A stretch of 48,621 nt of DNA from the IMG/VR virus record IMGVR_UViG_3300040801_000306, positions 1 to 48,621 of that record, one strand, 5' to 3'. This DNA comes from a virus. The position numbers and the translations under genes were made by a program. Under the pieces are notes generated by a model. That model worked only from the letters and a program-made list of their open reading frames with translations, was not told the DNA's origin and searched no databases. Below, one piece after another: positions 18,551-26,795 of this stretch (its first letter is position 1; the number at the start of each line of letters is the position of its first letter).

Positions 18551-18822
18551 GATCTCTTCTTCCTTCGGGCTGTCTTCGTCCGAGGTAGTGATCTATTCTT
18601 ACTCCTTGATTGAACACTGAGGTTCTTACGAGAGTTGTTGCGAGTATTATTGTCCTTATGGGCTACGTCTTTTCCATCACCCTTACGGACTTTGCCAGCT
18701 TTCTCCATTTTGCGCCTTGCTGCGTTGTTACGCGCACGTTGCTTCTTGGCTTTCTCTGACTTACCTTGCTTTTTATACTCACGGTCATAGTCTCGTTTAT
18801 AGTTCTTCGAGCTGGGCATCAT
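18547..18822 (-). CDS. Small basic HNH-like protein beside the portal gene
   Basis: A 91-residue, extremely Lys/Arg/Asn-rich protein. The segment RKGDGKDVAHKDNNTRNN followed by SRKNLSVQSRSKNRS corresponds to the conserved core of small phage HNH proteins (first His in AHKD, structural Asn in NNSRKN), which commonly lie between portal and terminase or scaffold genes in podoviruses and may assist DNA packaging. The usual Asp before the His is replaced (DVAH rather than DVDH), so catalytic activity is uncertain. It overlaps the portal gene by 26 bases. Confidence 0.65.
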   Translation of the reverse strand: MMPSSKNYKRDYDREYKKQGKSEKAKKQRARNNAARRKMEKAGKVRKGDGKDVAHKDNNTRNNSRKNLSVQSRSKNRSLPRTKTARRKKRS

Positions 18823-20581
18823 CTGGCTCCTCTGTATCTGTCATACCTTCAGCCATAACTTGATCTTCAGCAGTGTTGGCAAGTGCCTGAGTTTCTTTCT
18901 GCTCAGAGATAGCCACATTCGGACGGAAGAGTTCAAATCTACCAAGACCAAATGTATCTTCAATAAGCTTCGACATCTGTTTAGATGAGGTGTGTGGCGC
19001 AATCATCTGTCCAATCTGCGTATTGAAAACCCCGGTCAGGTTCTGAATAAGCTGTGAACGAGCTGCAAAGTGCCTTGCACCTACAGGACGAATCTTACCG
19101 TCTGCTGTAATATCTTCACGAGTAACTTCAATGAACTGAGTGACTCCGAAATCGTCATCAATAGTCCTAGCTACGTCTGTGGTTACGAGGTTCCTACGAG
19201 CAAGCTCAAGCATTAGGTTGAGCAGTGGTTCAAGGAACTCTGTTTCAAACTGGGTGATCTTATACTGGAAGATACGACTCGCGGCATTCTCAAGCTGACC
19301 AACCTCAAAGGCAGTCTTCTCACCGGGAGTGCGGAAACCAAGCGCCTGTTTAGGAGCACCTGCCATCTCTTCCATCTTGGCTTCGTACATAGCGATCTGG
19401 TTCTCAGCAGTGATTACACCGTTGAGGTTCTTACCCATCTCTTCTACATCGCCATCATCACCGACATCAATCTCTTCGTTAGGCCCCCACTCGAACTCTT
19501 CGACATTACCTCGAATCTTGATAGGTGGGAATACCGCTAGGTCAAGGGCATCTGCCTTAAGATTCTCAAGGTGGTCAATTCGATACTGAAGACCAACAAG
19601 GTTGTCCAGTGGGCCCATAGCGATTAGGTTATCAGGACGAGTCCTCCAACCTACATGGACATAACTGGTATTAGGAATCCAGCTCTTACGAGCTTCGTTT
19701 CGTGCAACATGGAGTCGATCAACAATAGTGATGCTTCGATCTACCTGAAGTTCTCCAGTAACGGGGTCATGTACGTCACCTTCAAACTCTAGTATCTCAA
19801 TGTACGGACTATTGTAATAATCACCGAGACTATTAAAGCCATCTACTTGGAAACCAAGAGCCTTGTCGATATCGCTGTACTCATAGCGGCTGAGGAGTCC
19901 CCTCGTGCTCTCTACGCGCTCAATGATATCTGTGTAATACCCTAGCTCGGGTTTCTCTGTAATGTCCTTCTTGAGCTGTCCCAGCGTCTTTACGACCCTA
20001 CGAATCTTAGGAGTCTTTGCAAAAGATGAGGCAGTCTGGTCGAATACCAAATCCAATGGTGAGACTCGAATAGCTTTAGGGCCAATGTAGCCGGGGATTC
20101 GATCACCAGTTACAGGATCAATCTTAGCTTCATTAACAAATTCGGCAGTAGCGAAGGCATTACCATAATCAATATAGTCAGAAAGACATTTACGAACTGT
20201 ACGTCTAAACTCACTATCCCTAAGCTTAGTGCCCATGTAGGCTTCAATTGCCCTGATCTTCTCCTTGAGTGTTGCATCGACTGTATAACCTTCCCATTTC
20301 AACCAATCATCGTTTGGAAACAATGCCAGCTCATAATTAGCCAACAAATTATCTCTGATCTGAGTCAACTTAGGAAGAACGGTCTTGTTCCTCCAAGGTA
20401 GACCTCCAGCAGATGTCATAGAAGTATCAGTGGCGAACAGGTACTGCCTGATCTCCAGCTTCTCTGATTTCCAATCTTGACGATTGACTTCCCATGAGTT
20501 ATACTGATGTGCAATATTTTGTGCTACATTATCTCGATTAGCGAGTTGCTGTAGCTCCAATACTTTATCGTTACTTGACAT
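18797..20581 (-). CDS. Portal (head-tail connector) protein
   Basis: A 594-residue protein with the typical podovirus portal N-terminus: YNSWEVNRQDWKSEKLEIRQ, PWRNKTVLPKLTQIRDNL, NYELALFPNDDWLKWEG. A helical crown-like C-terminal part ends in an acidic tail (TDTEEPDDAQLEEL). Twelve copies would form the ring through which DNA enters and leaves. It lies directly downstream of the large terminase, with which it forms the packaging motor. Confidence 0.93.
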   Translation of the reverse strand: MSSNDKVLELQQLANRDNVAQNIAHQYNSWEVNRQDWKSEKLEIRQYLFATDTSMTSAGGLPWRNKTVLPKLTQIRDNLLANYELALFPNDDWLKWEGYTVDATLKEKIRAIEAYMGTKLRDSEFRRTVRKCLSDYIDYGNAFATAEFVNEAKIDPVTGDRIPGYIGPKAIRVSPLDLVFDQTASSFAKTPKIRRVVKTLGQLKKDITEKPELGYYTDIIERVESTRGLLSRYEYSDIDKALGFQVDGFNSLGDYYNSPYIEILEFEGDVHDPVTGELQVDRSITIVDRLHVARNEARKSWIPNTSYVHVGWRTRPDNLIAMGPLDNLVGLQYRIDHLENLKADALDLAVFPPIKIRGNVEEFEWGPNEEIDVGDDGDVEEMGKNLNGVITAENQIAMYEAKMEEMAGAPKQALGFRTPGEKTAFEVGQLENAASRIFQYKITQFETEFLEPLLNLMLELARRNLVTTDVARTIDDDFGVTQFIEVTREDITADGKIRPVGARHFAARSQLIQNLTGVFNTQIGQMIAPHTSSKQMSKLIEDTFGLGRFELFRPNVAISEQKETQALANTAEDQVMAEGMTDTEEPDDAQLEEL

Positions 20582-20589
20582 AGTGTCTC

Positions 20590-22134
20590 CTAGTGAGCCG
20601 CACCAAGTCCACCGAAGCGACCATGTGCCTGTAATTGTGATCTACTTGATCTATCCCGTCGTGCCCGTCTTGTTGGTGCCACAGCGACATCAATAGCCGA
20701 TGCCAAAACGTCCTTCACATCATCATGAGCTGGGTTAGCCTGAACCACTTCTTCTTCAAGAGTGTGGCAGTGTCCACCTTTATAGTGGAAAATTGAACCA
20801 TTCTCATAACGAGGCAAGAGGATAGAGTCAACACGTTCTTGTTTCGTACCTTCGTGCCTTGTAGGTTTATAAGTATCAATAGATAAAGCCAGACCATTAG
20901 GACGAATATACTGAAGCTTGAGTTCCTCAACGATAGCTGCCTGTGCAGCAGTGGCCTCAGCACGAATCTTTCTGAAATACCACTTGTTGTGAAGTTTCAA
21001 GATCGAGTCATAGTAATCCCTAATCTTGTCTGTCTTAAACCGATCAATCTCAAGAACATATACGTTATTCTCAGAGTCAACTCCAATAACAATAACAGCA
21101 GTGTAATCCGCCCGTTTGCTTGTAGAGTAAGCAAAGTCAACAGCAGCTACCACATTCAGTCGATTATCTTTATAATACCAAGCACCATCCTCATAAAGTA
21201 CGTGCTTACGCTCGTAATATTGGAAAGTACTGCGATCAACTCGATCCAAAGAGGAATCATTGGGATCATTATAGTATTGAGCATAGAACTGAGTGCGGTC
21301 AACGTATTTAGCTCTCTTTCGAGCCAGCTCTTTTTGATCAAATCCAAAAAACTTACCATCTTTCCTGCGCTCCCGAGGCCAAAGGAATACACCTTCTTCC
21401 TCTACAACACGCTCAAAGACTTCGTACACCCGTTCTGTACCAATCATCTCACCATTATCGTCGAAAATATCTTCTTCCATTTCCAACAGGGTGTCATACA
21501 GGTCTTTGGGGTGGTATCTTGTACCTACAACAGTCTCAGTTGCTCCAGTTGTTTCGATAGAAGCGAGCTGAGAGTACATAGCAGCGACTTTTCTACGACC
21601 TTCTTCGGTATATGCGTTACCGGGAACTACAACATCATCCAGATATACGTCAGTAGCGTGGAATCCAGTGATGTTTGTCGTAAGTCCTGCTGCTTTAATG
21701 GATGGATCACGAACACCCTCTGCTTTTCGTAGAGGATGATCTACGGCAATCTCCGTTTGTGACCAAGTTTCACGTTTACCTTCTTCGCTATTGATCAACT
21801 CAGGCCAGTAACGTCGGTAGACTTCGTTATCCAGCATATTCTTAATTGCGTAAAGCTGTTTCTCTGCCAGATCAGATGTGGCTGATACATAGAGCAGAGT
21901 TTTAGTCGGGTCTTTGGTCAACACCCAAGCTGCCTTAACAGCAGCACAGTGACTCTTCTGATGATCACGAGGCAGCAGGGTAAGTTGGTTATCCATCCTA
22001 CCCGGACGCTGCCACCAATCGAACAGTTCGTCATGAACTGCACCATATACACGATTTGGATTGACTAATCGAGCAAAGACCTTCAGATCAGCTTCAGCAG
22101 CTTTACGAATCTTCTCGATTACATGATCTGACAT
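20590..22134 (-). CDS. Terminase large subunit
   Basis: A 514-residue packaging ATPase-nuclease. The N-terminal ATPase shows a deviant Walker A (LPRDHQKSH, residues 54-62), a Walker B YLDD (164-167) and the coupling motif region ASIETTGATETVVGTRYHP. The C-terminal RNase H-like nuclease has VDFAYSTSKRADYTAV (Asp333, Asp343) and a late acidic site in DDVKDVLASAID. Its start overlaps the small subunit stop by one base. The portal follows nine bases later, so the whole motor is encoded together. Confidence 0.95.
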   Translation of the reverse strand: MSDHVIEKIRKAAEADLKVFARLVNPNRVYGAVHDELFDWWQRPGRMDNQLTLLPRDHQKSHCAAVKAAWVLTKDPTKTLLYVSATSDLAEKQLYAIKNMLDNEVYRRYWPELINSEEGKRETWSQTEIAVDHPLRKAEGVRDPSIKAAGLTTNITGFHATDVYLDDVVVPGNAYTEEGRRKVAAMYSQLASIETTGATETVVGTRYHPKDLYDTLLEMEEDIFDDNGEMIGTERVYEVFERVVEEEGVFLWPRERRKDGKFFGFDQKELARKRAKYVDRTQFYAQYYNDPNDSSLDRVDRSTFQYYERKHVLYEDGAWYYKDNRLNVVAAVDFAYSTSKRADYTAVIVIGVDSENNVYVLEIDRFKTDKIRDYYDSILKLHNKWYFRKIRAEATAAQAAIVEELKLQYIRPNGLALSIDTYKPTRHEGTKQERVDSILLPRYENGSIFHYKGGHCHTLEEEVVQANPAHDDVKDVLASAIDVAVAPTRRARRDRSSRSQLQAHGRFGGLGAAH

Positions 22135-22697
22135 CAGTTCACCTTAATTCCGGCTCGTTCAAGGTCACCCTTAATATCACCGGACAGTTTCAACTCTGCC
22201 TTGGCTGCCTTCTGGATATCTTCCTTCTTCGGGCGTCCTTTCTCTGCCTTAGGTTTGTATTCCTTATTAGCCAGATACTTAGCAGCGTTATAAGCTGTAG
22301 AGCCTTCTCCCTCAGCCAGTGCTCGGAGGTGCTGAATCTCTTCAGCGTGGAGCTTAGCGTCGAGCTCTTCTTTCCACTCTTTAATCAGAGGGCCAGTAGT
22401 CTTACCTTCCTCAAGCATCTGGAAGTGTTTCCAGCTACCCAGTACCTCCATTGCGAAGGTGTAACCAGTTGGATCATTGAACTCAATGAAGAGTTTACGA
22501 GCAGAGACAAACTGAAGTCCGTTCTGGTTAGTGTAGTCACGTTCACGAGTTGTGAAAGGAGGGTTGATATTTGATCTGTGCCGAGTCGTATGACTCAGTT
22601 CATAGAACAAAGCTGCGGTAGAATACCCAGCGTTGGGGTTATCATCCCTCAGGCTTGTAATGAAATCTCGAATCTTATGAATTTCGGTCAAATCCAT
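22134..22697 (-). CDS. Terminase small subunit
   Basis: A 187-residue, helical protein immediately upstream of the large terminase and overlapping it by one base. The C-terminal segment ending in EKGRPKKEDIQKAAKAEL, preceded by a helix containing AEGEGSTAYNAAKYLANKEYK, is the pattern found in T7-like marine phage small terminases, which recognise the packaging site and regulate the motor. No other family fits as well. Confidence 0.85.
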   Translation of the reverse strand: MDLTEIHKIRDFITSLRDDNPNAGYSTAALFYELSHTTRHRSNINPPFTTRERDYTNQNGLQFVSARKLFIEFNDPTGYTFAMEVLGSWKHFQMLEEGKTTGPLIKEWKEELDAKLHAEEIQHLRALAEGEGSTAYNAAKYLANKEYKPKAEKGRPKKEDIQKAAKAELKLSGDIKGDLERAGIKVN

Positions 22698-22797
22698 ATC
22701 AGTCTCCTAGTTAATAAGGCGACCCCTCTGGTGCGCTTGTGTCCTACCCTCGCCAGTCCGTAGAGGGTTCGGGGGAGTCACTAGTAGCGTGAGGAGT
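22698..22797. other. Structured gap between holin and small terminase
   Basis: About 100 bases without a gene. An inner perfect six-pair stem (22746-22751 with 22763-22768, 11-base loop) is enclosed by an outer GACCCC arm (22721-22726) that pairs with 22773-22779 with one bulged A. The ribosome-binding site of the small terminase is inside this gap. Location just upstream of the terminase genes makes it a candidate packaging site or an RNA control element. Confidence 0.45.
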
Positions 22798-23175
22798 CTA
22801 TTTCTTAAAGAAATTAGTTACCCTAATTCCGAATGATGCTAAGATTGCAGCCATCAGTGTATACTGATACCACTCTGGCATTGTAGCTAATACTTCAAAT
22901 CCTGCTCGAACATGAGGAACCATGTCAGGGATAAAGACCAAGATAGCGGGGATAGACAGGATGACAGTCCAATACTCGTCTTTCCACGATCCTCCGCTAT
23001 TCTTGGCCTGAACCATTTCCCAGTCAGCAGTGTTCTGAGCAGCTTGTTTGATGACTTGAATCTCACCCTCAACCTTAGCTTTCTTGATTGCAGCTTTATC
23101 TTTAAAGTGGCCTACAATCCCATCGACTCCCATTTTAGCGAGTTCGATGACACCACTGATTACTGGGATGCTCAT
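22798..23175 (-). CDS. Holin-like membrane protein (3TM type)
   Basis: A 125-residue protein with an N-terminal amphipathic segment, a charged helical middle (KDKAAIKKAKVEGEIQVIK) and two clear membrane segments, roughly residues 68-88 (YWTVILSIPAILVFIPDMV) and 102-123 (WYQYTLMAAILASFGIRVTNF). The central W-K-D-E-Y plus IPAILVFIP pattern is that of the 3TM holin/gene-transfer-release family. It lies with the endolysin and a membrane-anchored coiled coil, so a role in opening the inner membrane at lysis is likely. The start is one base from the end of the preceding gene. Confidence 0.7.
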   Translation of the reverse strand: MSIPVISGVIELAKMGVDGIVGHFKDKAAIKKAKVEGEIQVIKQAAQNTADWEMVQAKNSGGSWKDEYWTVILSIPAILVFIPDMVPHVRAGFEVLATMPEWYQYTLMAAILASFGIRVTNFFKK

Positions 23176-23976
23176 TTATGCTCCTGTTACCGCAGCTTTG
23201 AATCCAGACGGTATGGTAAACTGTGGGGTATCTGGAAGTACATTTGAAAGGTTACTGTATACACCAAGTCCAGCAAAATAAAGGCCACTTGCAGGGATGT
23301 TCACAGTGAATGTTGGATTAAGGCCAGTAGCAGGATCGCCACCGTTGTACCATTCACCATTGAAGCCAAACCAGATATGCCCATTAGTCGGGTGGTAAGC
23401 AACTTTAAGTATGTTTCCGGGCGTTCCACTCCATGTTGTATAAGGCACACTGATCTGTGTTTCGTATGGTGAATACAAAAGCCAAGAAGATGTGCTTGCC
23501 ATCATTCGGAAATATGGCGTGGCTAAATTTATGTTGTTGCCAACATACTTCCCGGTTATAAGGGCAAGGCCATTCCTGCCAGTCACCACCGTCCCTACAG
23601 AAGCATTGATTGTCATTTCAATGTAAACAGGTTCTGTCAATTCTACATCTGTAACGCCCACTCTGGTTGAACTTATTGTTGTCTTAGCAGCTAGGGTCGA
23701 TCCTCCATCTTGGACAACCCAATAAGGATCAGAATCGTTAGAGGCGTCCCAGAGAAGTTGAAGTATCTGGGGGCCGAACTGACCACCATCATCTAGCCAC
23801 TTCTTATACATATCATTGTTCGTGCCAGAGTAGCCAGCACCAAGCAGAAGCTCTTTCCAAGCGTCAGCAGTGGTGTTAGCAGTAGCACCTTGTTCTTTTA
23901 GCCACCTAAGTTCAGCGTCTTGTAGTGTTTCATTAGCTAGTTTGCTATAGCGGGCAGCTTCATCCATATTACTCAT
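23176..23976 (-). CDS. SPRY-domain tail/receptor protein, copy 2
   Basis: A 266-residue paralogue of the neighbouring gene at 24001-24831. Residues 1-65 are nearly the same (MSNMDEAARYSKLANETLQD, then LLLGAGYSG), and the C-terminal domain keeps the SPRY-type pattern WFGFNGEWYNGGDPATGLNP but has otherwise diverged. SPRY domains with this signature occur in phage surface proteins, so the conserved part probably attaches to the virion and the variable part contacts the host. It could also be a non-virion protein. Confidence 0.65.
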   Translation of the reverse strand: MSNMDEAARYSKLANETLQDAELRWLKEQGATANTTADAWKELLLGAGYSGTNNDMYKKWLDDGGQFGPQILQLLWDASNDSDPYWVVQDGGSTLAAKTTISSTRVGVTDVELTEPVYIEMTINASVGTVVTGRNGLALITGKYVGNNINLATPYFRMMASTSSWLLYSPYETQISVPYTTWSGTPGNILKVAYHPTNGHIWFGFNGEWYNGGDPATGLNPTFTVNIPASGLYFAGLGVYSNLSNVLPDTPQFTIPSGFKAAVTGA

Positions 23977-24000
23977 CTTTCACCCAACCTTTAGTTGCTC

Positions 24001-24831
24001 CTAGATCGTGACAAACCCATCTGGTACATTGTAAACCAATTTATCTGGAATAGTAACTTGACCATTAATATACTCAAATCCGGCACCAGCACGAAGAGTC
24101 TCTGTTGGATTATAGTTCACATGACTGAGGGTTGGGTTTGTTCCGGCACCGGGATCACCATTGTTATACCAAACCCCGTTATGACCAGCCCAGCCTTTAT
24201 AAGTGGATTGATCAATAGCCAGCATTATAATATCGCCCGGATCGGCGCTCCACTCAGTAAATGGAATCGTGACGAAGAAGCCGGTGCCGCCATTAGTAAA
24301 ATGGATGCCCCATCGAGACCTGCCATAATCAGCCCTAGCTACCATATAGCCATCTGGATTTACTCCACCATAGGCGAATACACCAAATTCTAGTGGTGTA
24401 GAGGAGGCAAATCCCATCTCTACCGCTGCGCCTGTAGCTGTAGTAGCAGGAGGTAAATAGTCAAGTTGAAACTCAACATAAGTTTTAACACTCTTATCGG
24501 CAACAGAGGTAGACCAAGCTCCCCTCCTGCTTGTGGTACCAAACCCTATACGGGCAGTTCTCAGGCCATTAGAGGTGATGACACCGCCACCAACTAGTTC
24601 ATCAAAAGTGAAATTCTGAGCAACACTAAAAGAACCACCATCGGCTAACCATTTAGCGTACATATCGTCATTAATACCAGAATAACCTGCACCTAGTAGT
24701 AGCTCTCTCCACATATCTGCAAGAGGCTTACCAGCGGTAGCGCCTTGCTCTACAAGCCACCGTTTCTCAGCATCTTGTAGAGTTTCATTAGCCAGCTTGC
24801 CATAGCGGGTGGCTTCATCCATATTACTCAT
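24001..24831 (-). CDS. SPRY-domain tail/receptor protein, copy 1
   Basis: A 276-residue protein with a short helical N-terminal module (MSNMDEATRYGKLANETLQD, LLLGAGYSG, about residues 1-65) and a C-terminal SPRY-like beta domain whose hallmark is GHNGVWYNNGDPGAGTNP. The downstream gene is a tandem duplicate including the ribosome-binding region and start context. It overlaps the endolysin stop by four bases (ATGA). A virion-surface, host-recognition role is inferred from the domain and from being in the fibre/lysis section. Confidence 0.65.
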   Translation of the reverse strand: MSNMDEATRYGKLANETLQDAEKRWLVEQGATAGKPLADMWRELLLGAGYSGINDDMYAKWLADGGSFSVAQNFTFDELVGGGVITSNGLRTARIGFGTTSRRGAWSTSVADKSVKTYVEFQLDYLPPATTATGAAVEMGFASSTPLEFGVFAYGGVNPDGYMVARADYGRSRWGIHFTNGGTGFFVTIPFTEWSADPGDIIMLAIDQSTYKGWAGHNGVWYNNGDPGAGTNPTLSHVNYNPTETLRAGAGFEYINGQVTIPDKLVYNVPDGFVTI

Positions 24832-25184
24832 CTTTCATCCCACCTTGCTTTCTCATCTCTTACATCGACATGCGTCCGGTCTTTGTACATGCCCGCACCA
24901 CCTCTATTCGGGAAGCGAGAGTCAAAGTACTCATATACGAGGGACGGGTCAACTCCCCGCACAACAATGTCAGCCGCTTTTCCCAACGTGTGCTGTGAGC
25001 CTTCCGAGCCTCCCTCAGCGATGTTGTGTTCGCGGCATCGACAGCCAGATGTAATGATGACTGGTGTATCGAAGTGGTATCGGATACTTTCGAGTACGTC
25101 GAGTAGTTCGGCATCCACAACATCAAAGCCGCAACCGCACTTACAAGCAAACTCTTCACGTTTGAATACCTCGCTCTCGATCAT
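24828..25184 (-). CDS. Endolysin, M15-family peptidase
   Basis: A 118-residue single-domain peptidase that should cleave peptidoglycan cross-links at lysis. The M15A signatures are visible: SGCRCREHN, GSQHTLGKAADIV (His and Asp zinc ligands) and the C-terminal HVDVR (His ligand). The start used is the ATG at 25184, which overlaps the preceding stop as ATGA. An upstream in-frame extension reads Cys-rich nonsense that lies within the neighbour gene. There is no signal peptide, so release needs the holin. Confidence 0.88.
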   Translation of the reverse strand: MIESEVFKREEFACKCGCGFDVVDAELLDVLESIRYHFDTPVIITSGCRCREHNIAEGGSEGSQHTLGKAADIVVRGVDPSLVYEYFDSRFPNRGGAGMYKDRTHVDVRDEKARWDER

Positions 25185-25489
25185 TTTGGAATCCACCCTT
25201 TCATATATGCAATTACAGCACCAATAGCAAGACCGACGGCAACAATCCAACGGATCGCTTTACCTACCCATCCCATCACTGTCAATGCTCCCTTACCAGC
25301 TTGGAAGATATGAAGTAATTCATCTATCGAACTCTTCATAGCCTTATGCTCAGAATGAAGAGATTCAACACTATGAGTCAGCTTCTGCACACATTCATGC
25401 AGTTCACTGATCTGCTCACGATTGCTGTCAATCTTAGCATCTACATCATCTTTACAAGCTCGCAATTTATCATCAATAATTTTCTCCAT
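25181..25489 (-). CDS. Membrane-anchored coiled-coil protein in the lysis section
   Basis: A 102-residue protein. Residues 1-65 form a charged heptad-type coiled coil (EQISELHECVQKLTHSVESL is part of it). Residues 70-97 hold a membrane segment (WIVAVGLAIGAVIAYMKGW) followed by a short end. It overlaps the endolysin start by four bases. The layout fits a second holin, an XhlA-type haemolysin/holin partner or an inner-membrane spanin-like factor. I cannot choose between them, and no outer-membrane spanin partner was seen. Confidence 0.6.
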   Translation of the reverse strand: MEKIIDDKLRACKDDVDAKIDSNREQISELHECVQKLTHSVESLHSEHKAMKSSIDELLHIFQAGKGALTVMGWVGKAIRWIVAVGLAIGAVIAYMKGWIPK

Positions 25490-25499
25490 CTCTGACTAC

Positions 25500-26795
25500 C
25501 TATAGTGAAGAATAGGGGATAAAGTAGACTGCCCCCGCATCTTTAGTTAAAGAGTAAGCACCCTTAGCGGATACAAGAACAGCATCGAGGTTCTTACTCA
25601 CTCTAGCACTATAGCCAAAATTACCCCAACTGTATCCCACTGTATCATTATAATCAGGATGGAAAATTGTCTTATCCAGAGTAGCGGTGTCACCAATCAG
25701 GGTAAATGTCCAAGCTCTACCAGCGTAGTTGGTATCTCCTGTTGCTTGGAAGAAGGTAGCATCTATAATGATCTTTGAATCATTATCAAAGAAGTCCATA
25801 CCATACTGCCCAAATCGAGCACCATTATTACCAGTAGGCATATTGATCCAACCGCCGAGAACCCATGTAGAACCATTGTGCTTAAGCATCTGAACACCCT
25901 GAGGGTCATACCCATGCTTAGAGATAATAACTCGATCACCAGCTCCATTCATAGCTACATTGGCACCAACATTATCCCCATCAACCGAGAAAGCATCTAA
26001 ATAGCCATACTCATACGCCCAAGAGGTTCCAGTTCGTTTGAATATATATGCCTTACCATTATCAGTGTAGCCGTCATTGACATTCATATCGCCCATAATG
26101 AAACGTGAACCGTCATCAGAACATGCGATATTATTGCCAAAACCACTCTGATCGCTGGCTTGTGACTTAGCTGGCTCAGGATGATTCAAAGTAGCCTCGA
26201 AGCCATAAGATGAACCATTCCAGAGATACACATGACACTGGCCGAATGCACCAACCCCACCATAGTTCTCTGTGATGAAGATACGAGACATATCTGGAGT
26301 GCCGTTCATCTTCCAACCAAAATAAGTATTAGTGGTTGGAGAGTTGGGGTTCTCAATAGTCTGAGCTAGTGTCCAAGTAGTCCCTGAGCGAGTGTAGACA
26401 TAAACAGCACCTTCACCAGAGTTACCAGAGGTAGGGCCACTACCCCACGGTGCAGCTATAACTAGTCTGTCACCAGAGTCATTCATAACTATGGCCTGAC
26501 CAAACCTACCTTGGATCGCTGTCTGTGGACTTGTAATAGTCTGTTCAATAGTCCATGTTGAACCATCAGAGGTAGTGTTGACAGTTACTTCACCTACAAA
26601 AGTAGTACCACCATTAGCAGCCCAATGATTAGCAATAGCTACACGAGCAGCATCTTGCTGAATCGCAGTTGCATACTGATGGAAATACCCGAAATAGCAT
26701 GGGAAGTTGTCTAATGGATGCACGAAGGTGTTGCTGGAGAATGTTAAGCCACTCTCCGCACCTCCAACAAATCCGGGTTCCATTAAGAAGATCAT
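25500..26795 (-). CDS. Beta-propeller (FG-GAP-like repeat) receptor-binding candidate
   Basis: A 431-residue protein composed of about six repeats with the form FGxxxxxxxDGxRxxIxxxxxx..GxxYVYxRxGxxWxxxxTI, for example AIVMNDSGDRLVIAAPWGSG and GAVYVYTRSGTTWTL. This is the pattern of integrin-like FG-GAP beta-propeller blades. It overlaps the tail-fibre stop by four bases, so fibre and propeller should be made together and the propeller is a good candidate for the tip that binds the cell. No signal peptide is seen. The function is inferred from the repeat and position. Confidence 0.7.
   Translation of the reverse strand: MIFLMEPGFVGGAESGLTFSSNTFVHPLDNFPCYFGYFHQYATAIQQDAARVAIANHWAANGGTTFVGEVTVNTTSDGSTWTIEQTITSPQTAIQGRFGQAIVMNDSGDRLVIAAPWGSGPTSGNSGEGAVYVYTRSGTTWTLAQTIENPNSPTTNTYFGWKMNGTPDMSRIFITENYGGVGAFGQCHVYLWNGSSYGFEATLNHPEPAKSQASDQSGFGNNIACSDDGSRFIMGDMNVNDGYTDNGKAYIFKRTGTSWAYEYGYLDAFSVDGDNVGANVAMNGAGDRVIISKHGYDPQGVQMLKHNGSTWVLGGWINMPTGNNGARFGQYGMDFFDNDSKIIIDATFFQATGDTNYAGRAWTFTLIGDTATLDKTIFHPDYNDTVGYSWGNFGYSARVSKNLDAVLVSAKGAYSLTKDAGAVYFIPYSSL

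Noticed and set aside
18547-18822. Homing endonuclease reading of the small HNH-like gene
   Set aside because: The protein is very short, lacks a DNA-recognition domain, and its place by the portal gene is conserved in podoviruses, so a packaging helper is likelier.
20989-21732. Plus-strand open frame of 247 codons opposite the large terminase
   Set aside because: Fully antisense to the terminase with all its motifs; composition Ile/Ser/Cys-rich, no start context. A shadow of codon bias.
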